Part shown: in pieces, positions 25,476 to 33,942 of the stretch
Layout: each line of letters opens with the position of its first letter
How positions within the stretch are numbered: the stretch's first letter is position 1
Assembly: GCA_037046735.1 (NCBI GenBank)
Contig: JBAOHC010000004.1
Coordinates: 243,041 to 307,040 of the forward strand
Length of the DNA stretch: 64,000 bases
Direction of reading: 5' to 3'
Source of the DNA: JADKAV01 sp037046735
GTDB lineage: Bacteria > Actinomycetota > Actinomycetes > S36-B12 > UBA10799
Translations under genes and position numbers: made by a program
The notes under the pieces: model-generated
Seen by the model: the letters and a program-made list of their open reading frames with translations, nothing else
What the model was told of the DNA's origin: nothing
Database searches by the model: none

Positions 25476-26546
25476 TCAGATCAGGCGCTTGTGCAGGTAG
25501 AGCATGGCCGCACCCACCAGTACCGCGTCGGGGCCCTGCGCGGACAGGCGAACCTGAGGCATCTGTTCGGCCAATAACCGCTGCGCGAGCTCTTCATGGA
25601 TGAGATCGCGGACCTCTGCCGCGCTGGGCTGCGGCAGTAGTGCGAGGACGATCTCCTGCAGTTCCACGGCTGCGCAGATCGGTGCCATGACGGCGGCGAC
25701 CAACGCGGCCACGTGTTGGCGCACCGCAAAGGTGTCCTGGTCGGTGTACAACTGCTCAACGGTGGCGAACAGGCAGCGGCGGCCGCAGTCCGGGCACAGC
25801 GGGCCGGCATCGTCCACGATGAGATGTGCGATGTCCCCGGCCGGGCGGGTGCTGCCGGTGAGCAGAGTCCCCCCGATCAGCAGTCCCAACGCCACCCCGC
25901 GCATGACCAGCGTGGCTTGGGCTGACAGACCCTGGGGACTGCTTCGCAAATCGGCGACCGTGATCGCGTCGGTGGCGTTGACCGGCCATACGTCCATGCG
26001 CAACATCCGGCGCAGTTTGTCCATAACGGAGACATCCAGGCCACCGGTCGGATCTCGCTGCCACGCCCCCTGCGGGTCGACGAAGCCGTGCACCGCGATC
26101 GCCGCCCCGATCAGGGAATGCCGGGGCACGGTGGCGGCGAAATCGGCGACGCACTTCAGCACGTCCTCCTCGCTGTCGACGCTGGTGTGCATACGCCTGC
26201 CCACCTCACCGCCCGGCGAGACCGTCGCCAGGATCACGTCGTCCACCCTGCGCAGGTCAACCACCAGCGTGACGCCGGTCTCCCGTGCGATCTCCAGTAA
26301 CGTTCCCGGGGCCCCGCCACTGGAGACGCGGTCGCCTTCCATCAGAACGCCGCTGGCGAGCAGTTCGTTGGCGATCACCGACACGGTCGGTCTGCTCATC
26401 CCGGTGCTGCGGGACAACTCCGCGCGGGTCGCCGGACCCCGCGTGATGATGTTGTGCAGGATGCGGTTGCGGTTGACGCGTCGCAGGTCGTGCAGGTCGC
26501 CAGGCATCCCGTATGTGAGGAACGGAGTCTGCTCCTGCCTGCTCAA
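25476..26546 (-). CDS. ROK-family transcriptional regulator
   Basis: A 356-residue protein with an N-terminal winged helix-turn-helix (about 20-80: RNRILHNIITRGPATRAELSRSTGMSRPTVSVIANEL) and a C-terminal ROK sugar-kinase-like fold. The zinc site characteristic of ROK proteins is present as CPDCGRRC, though the usual CGxxGC spacing is altered. The ATP and sugar motifs of true kinases are weak, so it is a NagC/XylR-type repressor rather than a kinase. It diverges from the small gene at 26586 with 39 bases between. No sugar operon is adjacent, so the effector is unknown. Confidence 0.82.
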   Translation of the reverse strand: MSRQEQTPFLTYGMPGDLHDLRRVNRNRILHNIITRGPATRAELSRSTGMSRPTVSVIANELLASGVLMEGDRVSSGGAPGTLLEIARETGVTLVVDLRRVDDVILATVSPGGEVGRRMHTSVDSEEDVLKCVADFAATVPRHSLIGAAIAVHGFVDPQGAWQRDPTGGLDVSVMDKLRRMLRMDVWPVNATDAITVADLRSSPQGLSAQATLVMRGVALGLLIGGTLLTGSTRPAGDIAHLIVDDAGPLCPDCGRRCLFATVEQLYTDQDTFAVRQHVAALVAAVMAPICAAVELQEIVLALLPQPSAAEVRDLIHEELAQRLLAEQMPQVRLSAQGPDAVLVGAAMLYLHKRLI

Positions 26547-26585
26547 CGTCTACTCCTCGCAGTGCGCTACGGCTACGGTGGGGTC

Positions 26586-26975
26586 GTGCGGTTCGAATTC
26601 TCCTTCGAGAAGAAGTATCTCCCAGCGCTGGCCGCTATTGGCGTGTCTCCACTCACGGCCAAGGTTGATCTTAGTGAGAAGACCCTTGATGCCCGGTTCG
26701 GACCTTGGCGATGTCGTACTTCGGTGCGCAACATCAAGTGCGTCCAGCGTACCGGCCCGTACACCGCTCTGCGCGCGATCGGCGCCCGCGGTTCCTTCGC
26801 CGACAAGGGCGCGACGTTCGGCACGACCACGGCGGGCGGGGTGTGCGTGGAGTTCAAGCAGCCGGTGAAGATCCTCGACCCCTCCGGCATCATCCTGCAC
26901 CCCGGGCTCACACTGACAGTGGCTGATCTGGACGGCTTCGAACAGGCCGTCCGCGACGCAGCAGGGCTCGACTGA
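26586..26975 (+). CDS. Conserved actinobacterial protein of unknown function
   Basis: A 129-residue protein beginning VRFEFSFEKKYLPALAAIGV, with KTLDARFGPW, a central SVRNIKCVQRTGPYTALRAIG, and a glycine-rich FGTTTAGGVCVEFKQPV. I recognise this pattern from uncharacterized mycobacterial and other actinobacterial proteins of similar length, but know no function. No signal peptide or membrane segment is visible. The start is GTG 26586, chosen because the conserved first strand begins there. It diverges from the ROK regulator and converges on metK, with a hairpin between them. Confidence 0.65.
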   Translation: MRFEFSFEKKYLPALAAIGVSPLTAKVDLSEKTLDARFGPWRCRTSVRNIKCVQRTGPYTALRAIGARGSFADKGATFGTTTAGGVCVEFKQPVKILDPSGIILHPGLTLTVADLDGFEQAVRDAAGLD

Positions 26976-26993
26976 CGCCATCCACGACAAGGA

Positions 26994-27030
26994 GTCCGGC
27001 GTCACCCGCCGCAGCCCGGCGACGCCGGAC
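26994..27030. terminator. Hairpin between convergent genes (26586 gene and metK)
   Basis: GTCCGGCGTC (26994-27003) and GACGCCGGAC (27021-27030) form a perfect 10-bp stem around a 17-base loop, lying between two converging stop codons. It could terminate both transcripts. There is no T run. Confidence 0.55.
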
Positions 27031-27037
27031 GCTCGGA

Positions 27038-28231
27038 TCAGCCCTTGACCGCCGCGGCAAGGGCGTCGGCACGGTGTGTGCTCTCCCACGTGAACTCGGG
27101 CAGTTCGCGGCCGAAGTGGCCGTAGGCGGCGGTCTGCGCGTAGATGGGTCGCAGCAGGTCGAGTTCAGCCACGATCGCCGCTGGGCGCAGGTCGAACACG
27201 CTGGTCACCGCCTCCTGGATCTGCTCGTCGGGCACACGGCCGGTGCCGAAGGTCTGCACGAACAGCCCCACAGGATGTGACACACCGATCGCGTAGGCCA
27301 CCTGCACCTCACACTTGGCGGCCAAGCCGGCGGCCACAACGTTCTTCGCGACCCACCGCATCGCGTAGGCAGCCGACCGGTCCACCTTCGACGGATCCTT
27401 GCCGGAGAAGGCGCCGCCGCCGTGCCGGGCCATACCGCCGTAGGTGTCCACGATGATTTTGCGGCCGGTGAGGCCGGCGTCACCCTGCGGGCCGCCGATC
27501 TCGAAGATCCCGGTCGGGTTGACCAGCAGGCGGAATCCGTCATGCTCCAACGCGAGGTCAGCGAGCACCGGTTCGACGACATGCTCGCGGATGTCAGGGC
27601 TGAGCATGTTCTCGAGATCGATCCGCGGGGCGTGCTGCGTGCTCAGGACCACCGTGTCCAGGCGCACCGGGCGGTCACCGTCGTACTCGATCGTCACCTG
27701 TGTCTTACCGTCCGGGCGCAGATACGGCAGCGTCGTGTTCTTACGCACCTGCGTCAACCGCGCCGCCAGCCGGTGGGCCAACGAGATGGGCAGCGGCATC
27801 AGCTCCGGGGTGTCGTCGCAGGCGTACCCGAACATCAGGCCCTGGTCGCCGGCACCCTGCGCGTCCAAGGGGTCCCCGCTGTTGCCGATCCGCTCCTCGA
27901 AGGCGTCGTCCACCCCGGCCGCGATGTCCGGCGACTGCTTGCCGATCGCGATCGACACCCCGCAGGACTTCCCGTCGAAGCCCTTGTCCGAGGAGTCGTA
28001 GCCGATGTTCAGAACGGTCTCGCGCACCAGTTCCGGGATGTCCACCCAGGTGGACGTCGTGACCTCACCGCCCACCACGCACAGACCGGTGGTCAGAAAC
28101 GTCTCGACGGCGACCCGGCTCTTCGGATCGTCCTTGAGCATGGCGTCCAGGATCGTGTCGGAGATCTGGTCGGCCATCTTGTCCGGGTGGCCTTCGGTGA
28201 CCGACTCGGACGTGAACAAGCGGTTCGACAT
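27038..28231 (-). CDS. metK: S-adenosylmethionine synthetase
   Basis: A 397-residue enzyme making SAM from methionine and ATP. The signatures are complete: GHPDKMADQISD near 14-25 (ATP and Mg site), GAGDQGLMFGYA near 119-130, and GGGAFSGKDPSKVDRSAAY near 265-283 (P-loop-like phosphate site and KVDR). The ATG at 28231 gives the standard MSNRLFTSESVTEGHPDK start, with AGGGG ten bases upstream. It lies 25 bases downstream of ahcY in the same direction, so SAM synthesis and removal of its product S-adenosylhomocysteine are encoded together. Confidence 0.95.
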   Translation of the reverse strand: MSNRLFTSESVTEGHPDKMADQISDTILDAMLKDDPKSRVAVETFLTTGLCVVGGEVTTSTWVDIPELVRETVLNIGYDSSDKGFDGKSCGVSIAIGKQSPDIAAGVDDAFEERIGNSGDPLDAQGAGDQGLMFGYACDDTPELMPLPISLAHRLAARLTQVRKNTTLPYLRPDGKTQVTIEYDGDRPVRLDTVVLSTQHAPRIDLENMLSPDIREHVVEPVLADLALEHDGFRLLVNPTGIFEIGGPQGDAGLTGRKIIVDTYGGMARHGGGAFSGKDPSKVDRSAAYAMRWVAKNVVAAGLAAKCEVQVAYAIGVSHPVGLFVQTFGTGRVPDEQIQEAVTSVFDLRPAAIVAELDLLRPIYAQTAAYGHFGRELPEFTWESTHRADALAAAVKG

Positions 28232-28256
28232 TGGTGGTTTCCCCTCTGAGTGCTGC

Positions 28257-29687
28257 TCAGTAACGGTAGTACTCGGGTTTGAACGGCCCCGCCACCGGCA
28301 CGCCGAGGTACTCCGCCTGCTCACTGGTGAGCTCCGTCAGACCCACCCCCAGCGCGCTCAGGTGCAGCCGGGCGACCTCCTCATCGAGGTGCTTGGGCAG
28401 CATGTAGACGCCCACCGGGTACTCCTCGCCGTCTTGGTGTACAGCTCGAGCTGGGCCAGCACCTGGTTGGTGAAGGAGTTGCTCATGACGAAGCTGGGGT
28501 GACCCGTGGCGTTGCCCAGGTTGAGCAGCCGGCCCTCGGACAGCACGATGATCGAGGTGCCATCGGCGAAGGTCCACTCGTGCACCTGCGGCTTGATCTC
28601 CTTGACGGTCACGTCGTCGATCTGGGCCAGCCCCGCCATATCGATCTCGTTGTCGAAGTGCCCGATGTTGCCCAGGATCGCCTTGTCCTTCATCCGGGTC
28701 ATCTGCTCAGCCGTGACGACGTTGAGGCAGCCGGTGGCCGTGATGATGAGGTCGGCGCTGTCCACCACGTCATCGAGGGTGGCCACCTGGTAGCCGTCCA
28801 TGGCCGCCTGCAGTGCGCAGATCGGGTCGATCTCGGTGATGATGACCCGAGCGCCCTGTCCCCGCAGGCTCTCCGCGCAACCCTTGCCGACATCGCCGTA
28901 GCCGCACACGACCGCGACCTTGCCGCCGATGAGGACGTCCGTGGCCCGGTTGATGCCGTCGACGAGGGAGTGCCGGCAGCCGTACTTGTTGTCGAACTTG
29001 CTCTTGGTGACGGAGTCGTTGACGTTGATGGCCGGGAACAGCAGGCTGCCCTCGCGCATCATCTCGTAGAGGCGATGGACACCGGTGGTGGTCTCCTCGG
29101 TGACGCCCTTGATCTGGTTGGCGATGTCGGTCCACATGTGCGGGTTCTCGGCAATCGTCTGCCGCAAGGACCTTGAGGACCTCGTCGAACTCGCCGCCGT
29201 CGCCGGTCGGCTCGGGGACCTCGCCCTCCTTCTCGAACTCCACGCCCTTGTGGATCAGCAGCGTCGCGTCGCCGCCGTCGTCGAGGATCATGTTCGGACC
29301 CTCGCCCTCCGGCCACGTCAGGGCCTGCAGCGTGCACCACCAGTACTCCTCGAGCGTCTCGCCCTTCCAGGCGAAGACCGGGGCGCCCTGCGGGTCGTCC
29401 GGGGTCCCGTGCGGACCCACGGCGATCGCGGCAGCGGCCTCGTCCTGGGTGGAGAAGATGTTGCAGGAGGCCCAGCGAACCTCCGCGCCGAGGTCCACCA
29501 GCGTCTCGATCAGGACGGCCGTCTGTACCGTCATGTGCAGCGATCCCGTGATCTTGGCGCCGTGCAGCGGCTTTGATTCGCCGTACTGGGCCCGCATCGC
29601 CATCAGGCCGGGCATCTCGTGCTCGGCCAGCCGGATCTGGTCACGGCCGGCTTCGGCCAGGGAGAGGTCAGCAACCTTGAAGTCCAT
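28257..29687 (-). CDS. ahcY: S-adenosylhomocysteinase, reading frame broken twice as assembled
   Basis: Three frame-shifted pieces add up to a full-length enzyme (1431 bases, about 476 residues). Piece 1 (from ATG 29687) gives MDFKVADLSLAEAGR to KVL. Piece 2, from about 29168, gives RQTIAENPHMWTD, the NAD-binding GYGDVGKG and HFDNEIDM. Piece 3, from about 28430, gives EEYPVGVYMLPKHLDEEVA and ends FKPEYYRY. The first break needs removal of one base (extra T in CCTTGCGG). The second needs one added G (GACGGCGAG where GACGGGCGAG restores T-K-T-G-E-E-Y). The enzyme hydrolyses S-adenosylhomocysteine to adenosine and homocysteine. Conservation of every piece argues for assembly errors over decay. 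Confidence 0.85.
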
Positions 29688-29811
29688 TGCGCCATTGTCT
29701 CAGGAGGTGCGACAACCGCCCAACGGTGGCTGCGGCCACGCTCCGCCTCACCCGTGTCCGGGGGCGCAGGCCCGCCGGTACCATTGTCGAGACAAGAAAA
29801 GGAGTTCACCC

Positions 29812-31072
29812 GTGGCATTGGTTGTGCAGAAGTACGGAGGGTCCTCTGTCGCCGATGCCGCCAGCATCAAACGGGTGGCGCAACGTATCGTCGACACCCA
29901 GCGTGCCGGCAACCGGGTGACCGTGGTCGTGTCGGCGATGGGCGACACCACCGACGAACTCCTCGACCTCGCGCAGCAGGTCAGCCCCGACCCGCCGGCG
30001 CGGGAACTCGACATGCTGCTGACCGCCGGTGAGCGCATGTCCATGGCGGTGCTGGCGATGGCCATCTCGGACCTCGGTGCGGAGGCGCGGTCCTACACCG
30101 GCAGTCAGGCCGGTCTGATCACCGACCGGTACCACGGGCAGGCCCGGATCATCGACGTCACGCCGGGCCGCATCCAGGCGGCTCTGGACGAGGGCGCGAT
30201 CCCGATCGTTGCCGGGTTCCAGGGCGTGGCGCAGGACACGAAGGACATCACCACGCTGGGCCGGGGCGGTTCCGACACCACTGCCGTCGCCCTGGCCGCC
30301 GCCCTGGACGCGGACATCTGCGAGATCTACACCGATGTCGACGGTGTCTTCAGCGCGGACCCCCGGATCGTCCCCGCTGCCCGGCAGGTTCCCGTACATC
30401 ACCTACGAGGAGATGCTCGAACTCGCTGCCCACGGCGCGAAAGTCCTGCATCTGCGGTGTGTGGAGTACGCGCGCCGGTTTAATGTCCCGCTGCGGGTCC
30501 GGTCCAGCTTCACCGACAAGCCGGGCACGCTGATCGTTCACGACCTCGAGGAGAGCACCATGGAACAGCCGATCATCTCGGGTGTGAGCCAGGACCTGTC
30601 CGAAGCCAAGATCACCGTTACCAACGTGCCCGACCGGCCCGGAATGGCGGCGCTGGTGTTCGAGACCCTGGCCGCCATCGGCGTGAACCTCGACATGATC
30701 GTGCAGAACGTCTCCGCCGACGGGATCACGGACATCACGTTCACCCTGCCGACCGCGGACGCGGAGAAGGCGACCGAGGCGCTGCAGCTTCGAGGTGCTG
30801 AGATCGGCTTCGGGGCGTTGTACACCGACCCCGAGATCGCGAAGGTCTCCTTGGTCGGGGCGGGGATGCGCTCCCATCCGGGTGTGTCGGCGACCTTCTT
30901 CCGCACCTTGGCTGAGGCCGGAGTCAACGTGGAGATGATCTCGACCTCCGAGATCCGCATCTCCGTGGTGACCCGCAAGGAATCGGCGGCTGCTGCTGTC
31001 AAAGCCCTGCACACGGCCTTCGGGCTGGATGCCGAGGGTGAGGCGGTTGTGTACGCCGGGACCGGGCGGTAG
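29812..31072 (+). CDS. lysC: Aspartokinase, one frame break near 30388
   Basis: The first part (GTG 29812, AAAAGGAG upstream) gives VVQKYGGSSVADAASIKRVA, the kinase GGSDTTAVALAAAL motif and YTDVDGVFSADPR. At GGTTCCCGTAC an extra base shifts the frame, and the protein continues PYITYEEMLELAAHGAKVLH through two ACT domains to VVYAGTGR. Removing one base gives 419 residues, the normal length for the actinobacterial enzyme. It phosphorylates aspartate, the first step to lysine, methionine and threonine; the ACT domains bind inhibitory lysine/threonine. It diverges from ahcY-metK. asd is not adjacent but lies at 55480. Confidence 0.87.
30560..31072 (+). other. Internal translation start for the aspartokinase beta subunit
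   Basis: Within lysC an ATG at 30560 is preceded by GAGGAG six bases upstream and starts MEQPIISGVSQDLSEAK, giving a 170-residue polypeptide of the two ACT domains. Corynebacterium and Bacillus lysC genes make an equivalent beta subunit from an internal start, assembling alpha2beta2. Location and ribosome site agree here; expression is inferred. This frame lies wholly downstream of the frame break and so is intact. Confidence 0.7.
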
Positions 31073-31123
31073 GGCGGGGGCGTTCCCCTGCGGGTTCGAG
31101 GCTCGTCGAGCGGCCCTCATGTA

Positions 31124-31162
31124 CACATCTGGTTGATCTTGGTGGGTCCCCAACCAGATGTG
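31124..31162. terminator. Perfect 12-bp hairpin between convergent lysC and moaD
   Basis: CACATCTGGTTG (31124-31135) and CAACCAGATGTG (31151-31162) pair perfectly around a 15-base loop, 51 bases after the lysC stop and 48 bases beyond the moaD stop. It is likely a bidirectional terminator without a T run. The rest of the 138-base gap shows nothing else. Confidence 0.55.
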
Positions 31163-31210
31163 GACGTGGCCCGTCGACCGCCGGCACGCGGGACCGGAAA
31201 AGCAGGGTGC

Positions 31211-31438
31211 TCACCCGCCGGCAAAAGGCGGCAGAACATCCACGACCGCGCCGTCGGGCACCTCATCGTCGGGACCGAGCCGCAGCCCATCGGACACCAC
31301 CGAACAGACCTCGAGCACCGTCGCGAAGCGGGGCCCGATCTCGCGCAGCTGAGGGAGGACCGCACCGGGATCGATGGTGAGTTCAGAGGTGCCAGCGGCC
31401 TCGCGCGCCGCGGCGAACAGCCGGACCGTGACCGCCAT
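31211..31438 (-). CDS. moaD: MoaD, molybdopterin synthase sulfur-carrier subunit
   Basis: A 75-residue ubiquitin-like protein starting MAVTVRLFAAAREAAGTSE and ending PPFAGG. The terminal Gly-Gly is the site that is adenylated and converted to the thiocarboxylate donating sulfur to cyclic pyranopterin monophosphate. Start at ATG 31438 lies one base after the moaA stop (TGAGATG). It is last in the leftward moaC, mog-moaE, moaA, moaD operon and would form molybdopterin synthase with the MoaE half of the fusion protein. Confidence 0.92.
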   Translation of the reverse strand: MAVTVRLFAAAREAAGTSELTIDPGAVLPQLREIGPRFATVLEVCSVVSDGLRLGPDDEVPDGAVVDVLPPFAGG

Positions 31439-31439
31439 C

Positions 31440-32420
31440 TCAGCCCCCGATCGCCGACATGGGCCGTGGTGGCTGCAGGAAGACCGGATCGTCGATGCCA
31501 TGGCCGGCACGTTTGGTCGCCACCCCCTGGGCCATGAGGGTGGCCAGGGTCTCGTCGGAGGCACCGGATCGCAGCGGCGTGCGCAGATCTGTCTCACCGT
31601 GCGCGAACAGGCAGTTGCGCCACTGGCCGTCGGCTGTCAGCCGCAGCCGGTTGCACGTCCCGCAGAAGGGCCGCGTGACACTGGCGATCACCCCCACGGT
31701 CGCCAATCCACCGTTGACGTCCCATAGGCGAGCGGGGGCGGGGGAGTCGTCGGGCAGGGCTGTCAGCCCGAATCCCGCCGTGGTCAAGGATCTCAGGATC
31801 TCCTCGGCCGTCACCATCTCGTCGCGCCGCCACCCGTGCTGCGGGTCCAGTGGCATCTGCTCGATGAAGCGCAGCCGGACACCCTCGCGGATGGCCCAGC
31901 GCAGCAATGCCGGAGCTTCCTGATCGTTGACCCCCCGCAGCAGCACCGTGTTCACCTTCACCGGTGACAGGCCGGCAATCTGAGCCGCCCGGATGCCCGC
32001 GAGGGTGTCGACCAGCCGGTCGCGATGGGTGAGTTGTTTGAACGTGTCGCGGTCCAGGGTGTCCAGACTGACGTTGACCCGGGCCAGGCCGGCATCGCGT
32101 AAGGGGGCGGCGAGCGAGGGCAGCCGCAGGCCGTTGGTTGTCATGCTCACCTCGACACCCAGCGCGGCGATCCGGGTGACCACCTCCACGACGTCGGGAC
32201 GCAGCAGTGGTTCGCCGCCCGTCAGGCGGACGCTGTCCACGTCGCAGTCCACGGCCACTTGCACGATCCGCACCAGTTCGTCTGTGGTGAGCATCTGGGC
32301 GCCCGGCAGCCAGGGCAGACCCTCGGCCGGCATGCAGTACGTGCAGCGCAGCGAACACCGATCTGTCAGTGACACGCGCAGATCCGTGTGGACCCGGCCG
32401 AAAGCATCCTCTAAGCGCAA
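31440..32420 (-). CDS. moaA: GTP 3',8-cyclase (radical SAM, MoaA)
   Basis: A 326-residue radical-SAM enzyme. The N-terminal SAM cluster is C-x3-C-x2-C at C22, C26 and C29 (CSLRCTYC). The C-terminal second [4Fe-4S] site is CGTCNRLRLTADGQWRNC, and the chain ends in GG, which is required in MoaA. It converts GTP to 3',8-cyclo-GTP, the first step of molybdenum cofactor synthesis, with MoaC. I favour TTG at 32420: AGGAG lies 8 bases before it and gives MRLEDAFGRVHTDLR. The in-frame GTG at 32429 would overlap that ribosome site. Either way it overlaps the mog-moaE stop. Confidence 0.92.
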   Translation of the reverse strand: MRLEDAFGRVHTDLRVSLTDRCSLRCTYCMPAEGLPWLPGAQMLTTDELVRIVQVAVDCDVDSVRLTGGEPLLRPDVVEVVTRIAALGVEVSMTTNGLRLPSLAAPLRDAGLARVNVSLDTLDRDTFKQLTHRDRLVDTLAGIRAAQIAGLSPVKVNTVLLRGVNDQEAPALLRWAIREGVRLRFIEQMPLDPQHGWRRDEMVTAEEILRSLTTAGFGLTALPDDSPAPARLWDVNGGLATVGVIASVTRPFCGTCNRLRLTADGQWRNCLFAHGETDLRTPLRSGASDETLATLMAQGVATKRAGHGIDDPVFLQPPRPMSAIGG

Positions 32421-33277
32421 TTGACCCACTCCTGTGATCCGTCAGCGAACCGCTGCAGTTTCCAGACCGGCAGCCTCTGCTTGACCTCGTTCACCAGCCA
32501 GGCGCAGGCGCTGAACGCCTCGCCGCGATGGGCCGCGGACACCGCTGCCACGAAGGCCAGGTCGCCGATGGCCAGGTCGCCGACCCGGTGCAGGGACGCG
32601 GCTGCGATCACTGCGGGCAGCTGGCGAGCTTCAGCGATGACCTCACGCATGATCAGGTCGGCTTCGGGGTGGCCCTCGTAGGTCAGACTGCTGACGGCCC
32701 GGCCGTGATCATGATCCCGGACGCGGCCCTCGAAGGTGACAACCGCGCCCGCCGCCGCCTGCCGGACCTCGGCCTCGACCTCCGCGGCGGTGATCGGGGT
32801 GGGTCGCACCAGGCCCCGGTGGTCCGCCCCGGCGATGACCTGATGGGCGTGTTGCACGAGCGGGCCGAGGACGGCCAGGGCGTCCCTGACGCCACCGTGG
32901 CTGCCGGGGACCGCGATCACCAGCGTGGATCCCATGCTGCCCGCGCAAGCCCGGCTCAGGTCGGCCAGCGGGGTCTGGGTGCGGCCGCGGGCGCGGAACG
33001 CCTCGCCGAAGCCGGGCAGCTGCCTGTCGATGACGGCCATCACCGCGTCCGGGGTGACATCACGGGGGCCCAGACCGGTGCCACCGGTGCAGACGACCAC
33101 GTCGGCGGTCGCTAGGCGGATCGCATCGCTGATGGCTATGACATCGTCGGGCACGATCTGCACCTGCCCGACCTCACAGCCGATATCCCGCAAGCCGGCC
33201 GCCAACTCGGGCCCGGTGGTGTCTGTGGTGGTCCCGGCTGATGCTGAGTCGGAGCAGACGATGACGTGTCCTCTCAT
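32411..33277 (-). CDS. Fused Mog/MoaB-MoaE molybdenum cofactor protein
   Basis: A 288-residue two-domain protein. Residues 1-155 form a MoaB/Mog domain with VCTGGTGLGPRDVTPD at 62-77 (molybdopterin adenylyltransferase site). Residues 160-288 form MoaE, with FEGRVRDHDHGR at 182-193, the conserved HR at 250-251, and the catalytic lysines K266 and K273 in NEVKQRLPVWKLQRF. The first domain adenylylates molybdopterin; the second is the large subunit of molybdopterin synthase, partnering MoaD. Two consecutive steps are thus joined in one chain. It overlaps moaC by 4 bases (ATGA) upstream and moaA downstream. The reading frame is continuous with no sign of a shift at the junction. Confidence 0.9.
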   Translation of the reverse strand: MRGHVIVCSDSASAGTTTDTTGPELAAGLRDIGCEVGQVQIVPDDVIAISDAIRLATADVVVCTGGTGLGPRDVTPDAVMAVIDRQLPGFGEAFRARGRTQTPLADLSRACAGSMGSTLVIAVPGSHGGVRDALAVLGPLVQHAHQVIAGADHRGLVRPTPITAAEVEAEVRQAAAGAVVTFEGRVRDHDHGRAVSSLTYEGHPEADLIMREVIAEARQLPAVIAAASLHRVGDLAIGDLAFVAAVSAAHRGEAFSACAWLVNEVKQRLPVWKLQRFADGSQEWVNCA

Positions 33278-33732
33278 CGCTGCCAGTCCCCGCTCTTGCC
33301 GCCCGTCTTGCTGAGCACCTGGACCGCTTCGATGGTGGCTGCGGGGTCAAGTGCCTTGGTCATGTCAACGATGGTCAGGCAGGCGACCGTGACAGCGGTC
33401 AGGGCTTCCATCTCGACGCCGGTCCGGTCGGCGGTCTTCACCGTCGCGGTCACCTCGACGAGGTCATCGCCCACGGTGAGGTCCACAGTGACGCCATGCA
33501 CGGCGATCGGGTGGCACATGGGGATCAGGTCCGGCGTCCGCTTGGCACCCATGATGCCGGCGATCCGGGCCGTGGCCAGAACGTCGCCCTTGGCGACGGT
33601 GCCGTCGGCGATGGCGGCTGCGGCGGAGGTCACCACCCGGCCGCTGGCGGTGGCCGTGCGCACGCTGACCTCCTTGCCGGCGACGTCGACCATGCGGGCG
33701 TGGCCGCGGCTGTCAATGTGGCTCAGATCCAT
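33274..33732 (-). CDS. moaC: Cyclic pyranopterin monophosphate synthase (MoaC)
   Basis: A 152-residue enzyme with PMCHPIAVHGV (about 79-90; the conserved CHP motif), GVEMEALTAVTVACLTIVDM near 113-132, and a KTGGKSG tail. It converts 3',8-cyclo-GTP to cyclic pyranopterin monophosphate. The ATG at 33732 starts the family-typical LSHIDSRGHARMVDV. GAAGG is very close to the ATG, so initiation may be weak. It is first in the leftward mo-cofactor operon; a palindrome pair lies just upstream, between it and the divergent mobA. Confidence 0.92.
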   Translation of the reverse strand: MDLSHIDSRGHARMVDVAGKEVSVRTATASGRVVTSAAAAIADGTVAKGDVLATARIAGIMGAKRTPDLIPMCHPIAVHGVTVDLTVGDDLVEVTATVKTADRTGVEMEALTAVTVACLTIVDMTKALDPAATIEAVQVLSKTGGKSGDWQR

Positions 33733-33776
33733 GCCTTCGAGGCTAACCCGGTCCGGGTCACTCGCCGCGTCGGACC

Positions 33777-33905
33777 AAAACTCCGCATGTGCGAGGTTGG
33801 CGCGCGGAGTTTTCACCCTCTTTGGCCAACCAATGTCCGCTATGTCGCTTTTGTGGGGCCACAAGTCCGCGCGAGCGTCGCTTTGAGCCTGTCTCGTGCG
33901 GACTT
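33777..33905. repeat. Paired palindromes, locus A (upstream of moaC and mobA)
   Basis: Hairpin A1: AAAACTCCGC (33777-33786) with GCGGAGTTTT (33804-33813), 17-base loop. Hairpin A2: AAGTCCGCGCGAG (33863-33875) with CTCGTGCGGACTT (33893-33905), 12 pairs plus one G-T, also a 17-base loop. A1 with its GGACC flank closely matches hairpin B2 at 53071, and A2 resembles B1 at 52986. The pair lies in the 210-base gap between divergent moaC and mobA, which holds no gene. Confidence 0.7.
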
Positions 33906-33942
33906 CTAAACCGGATCCGCCGCTGCCTGGCAGACTTCCCGC

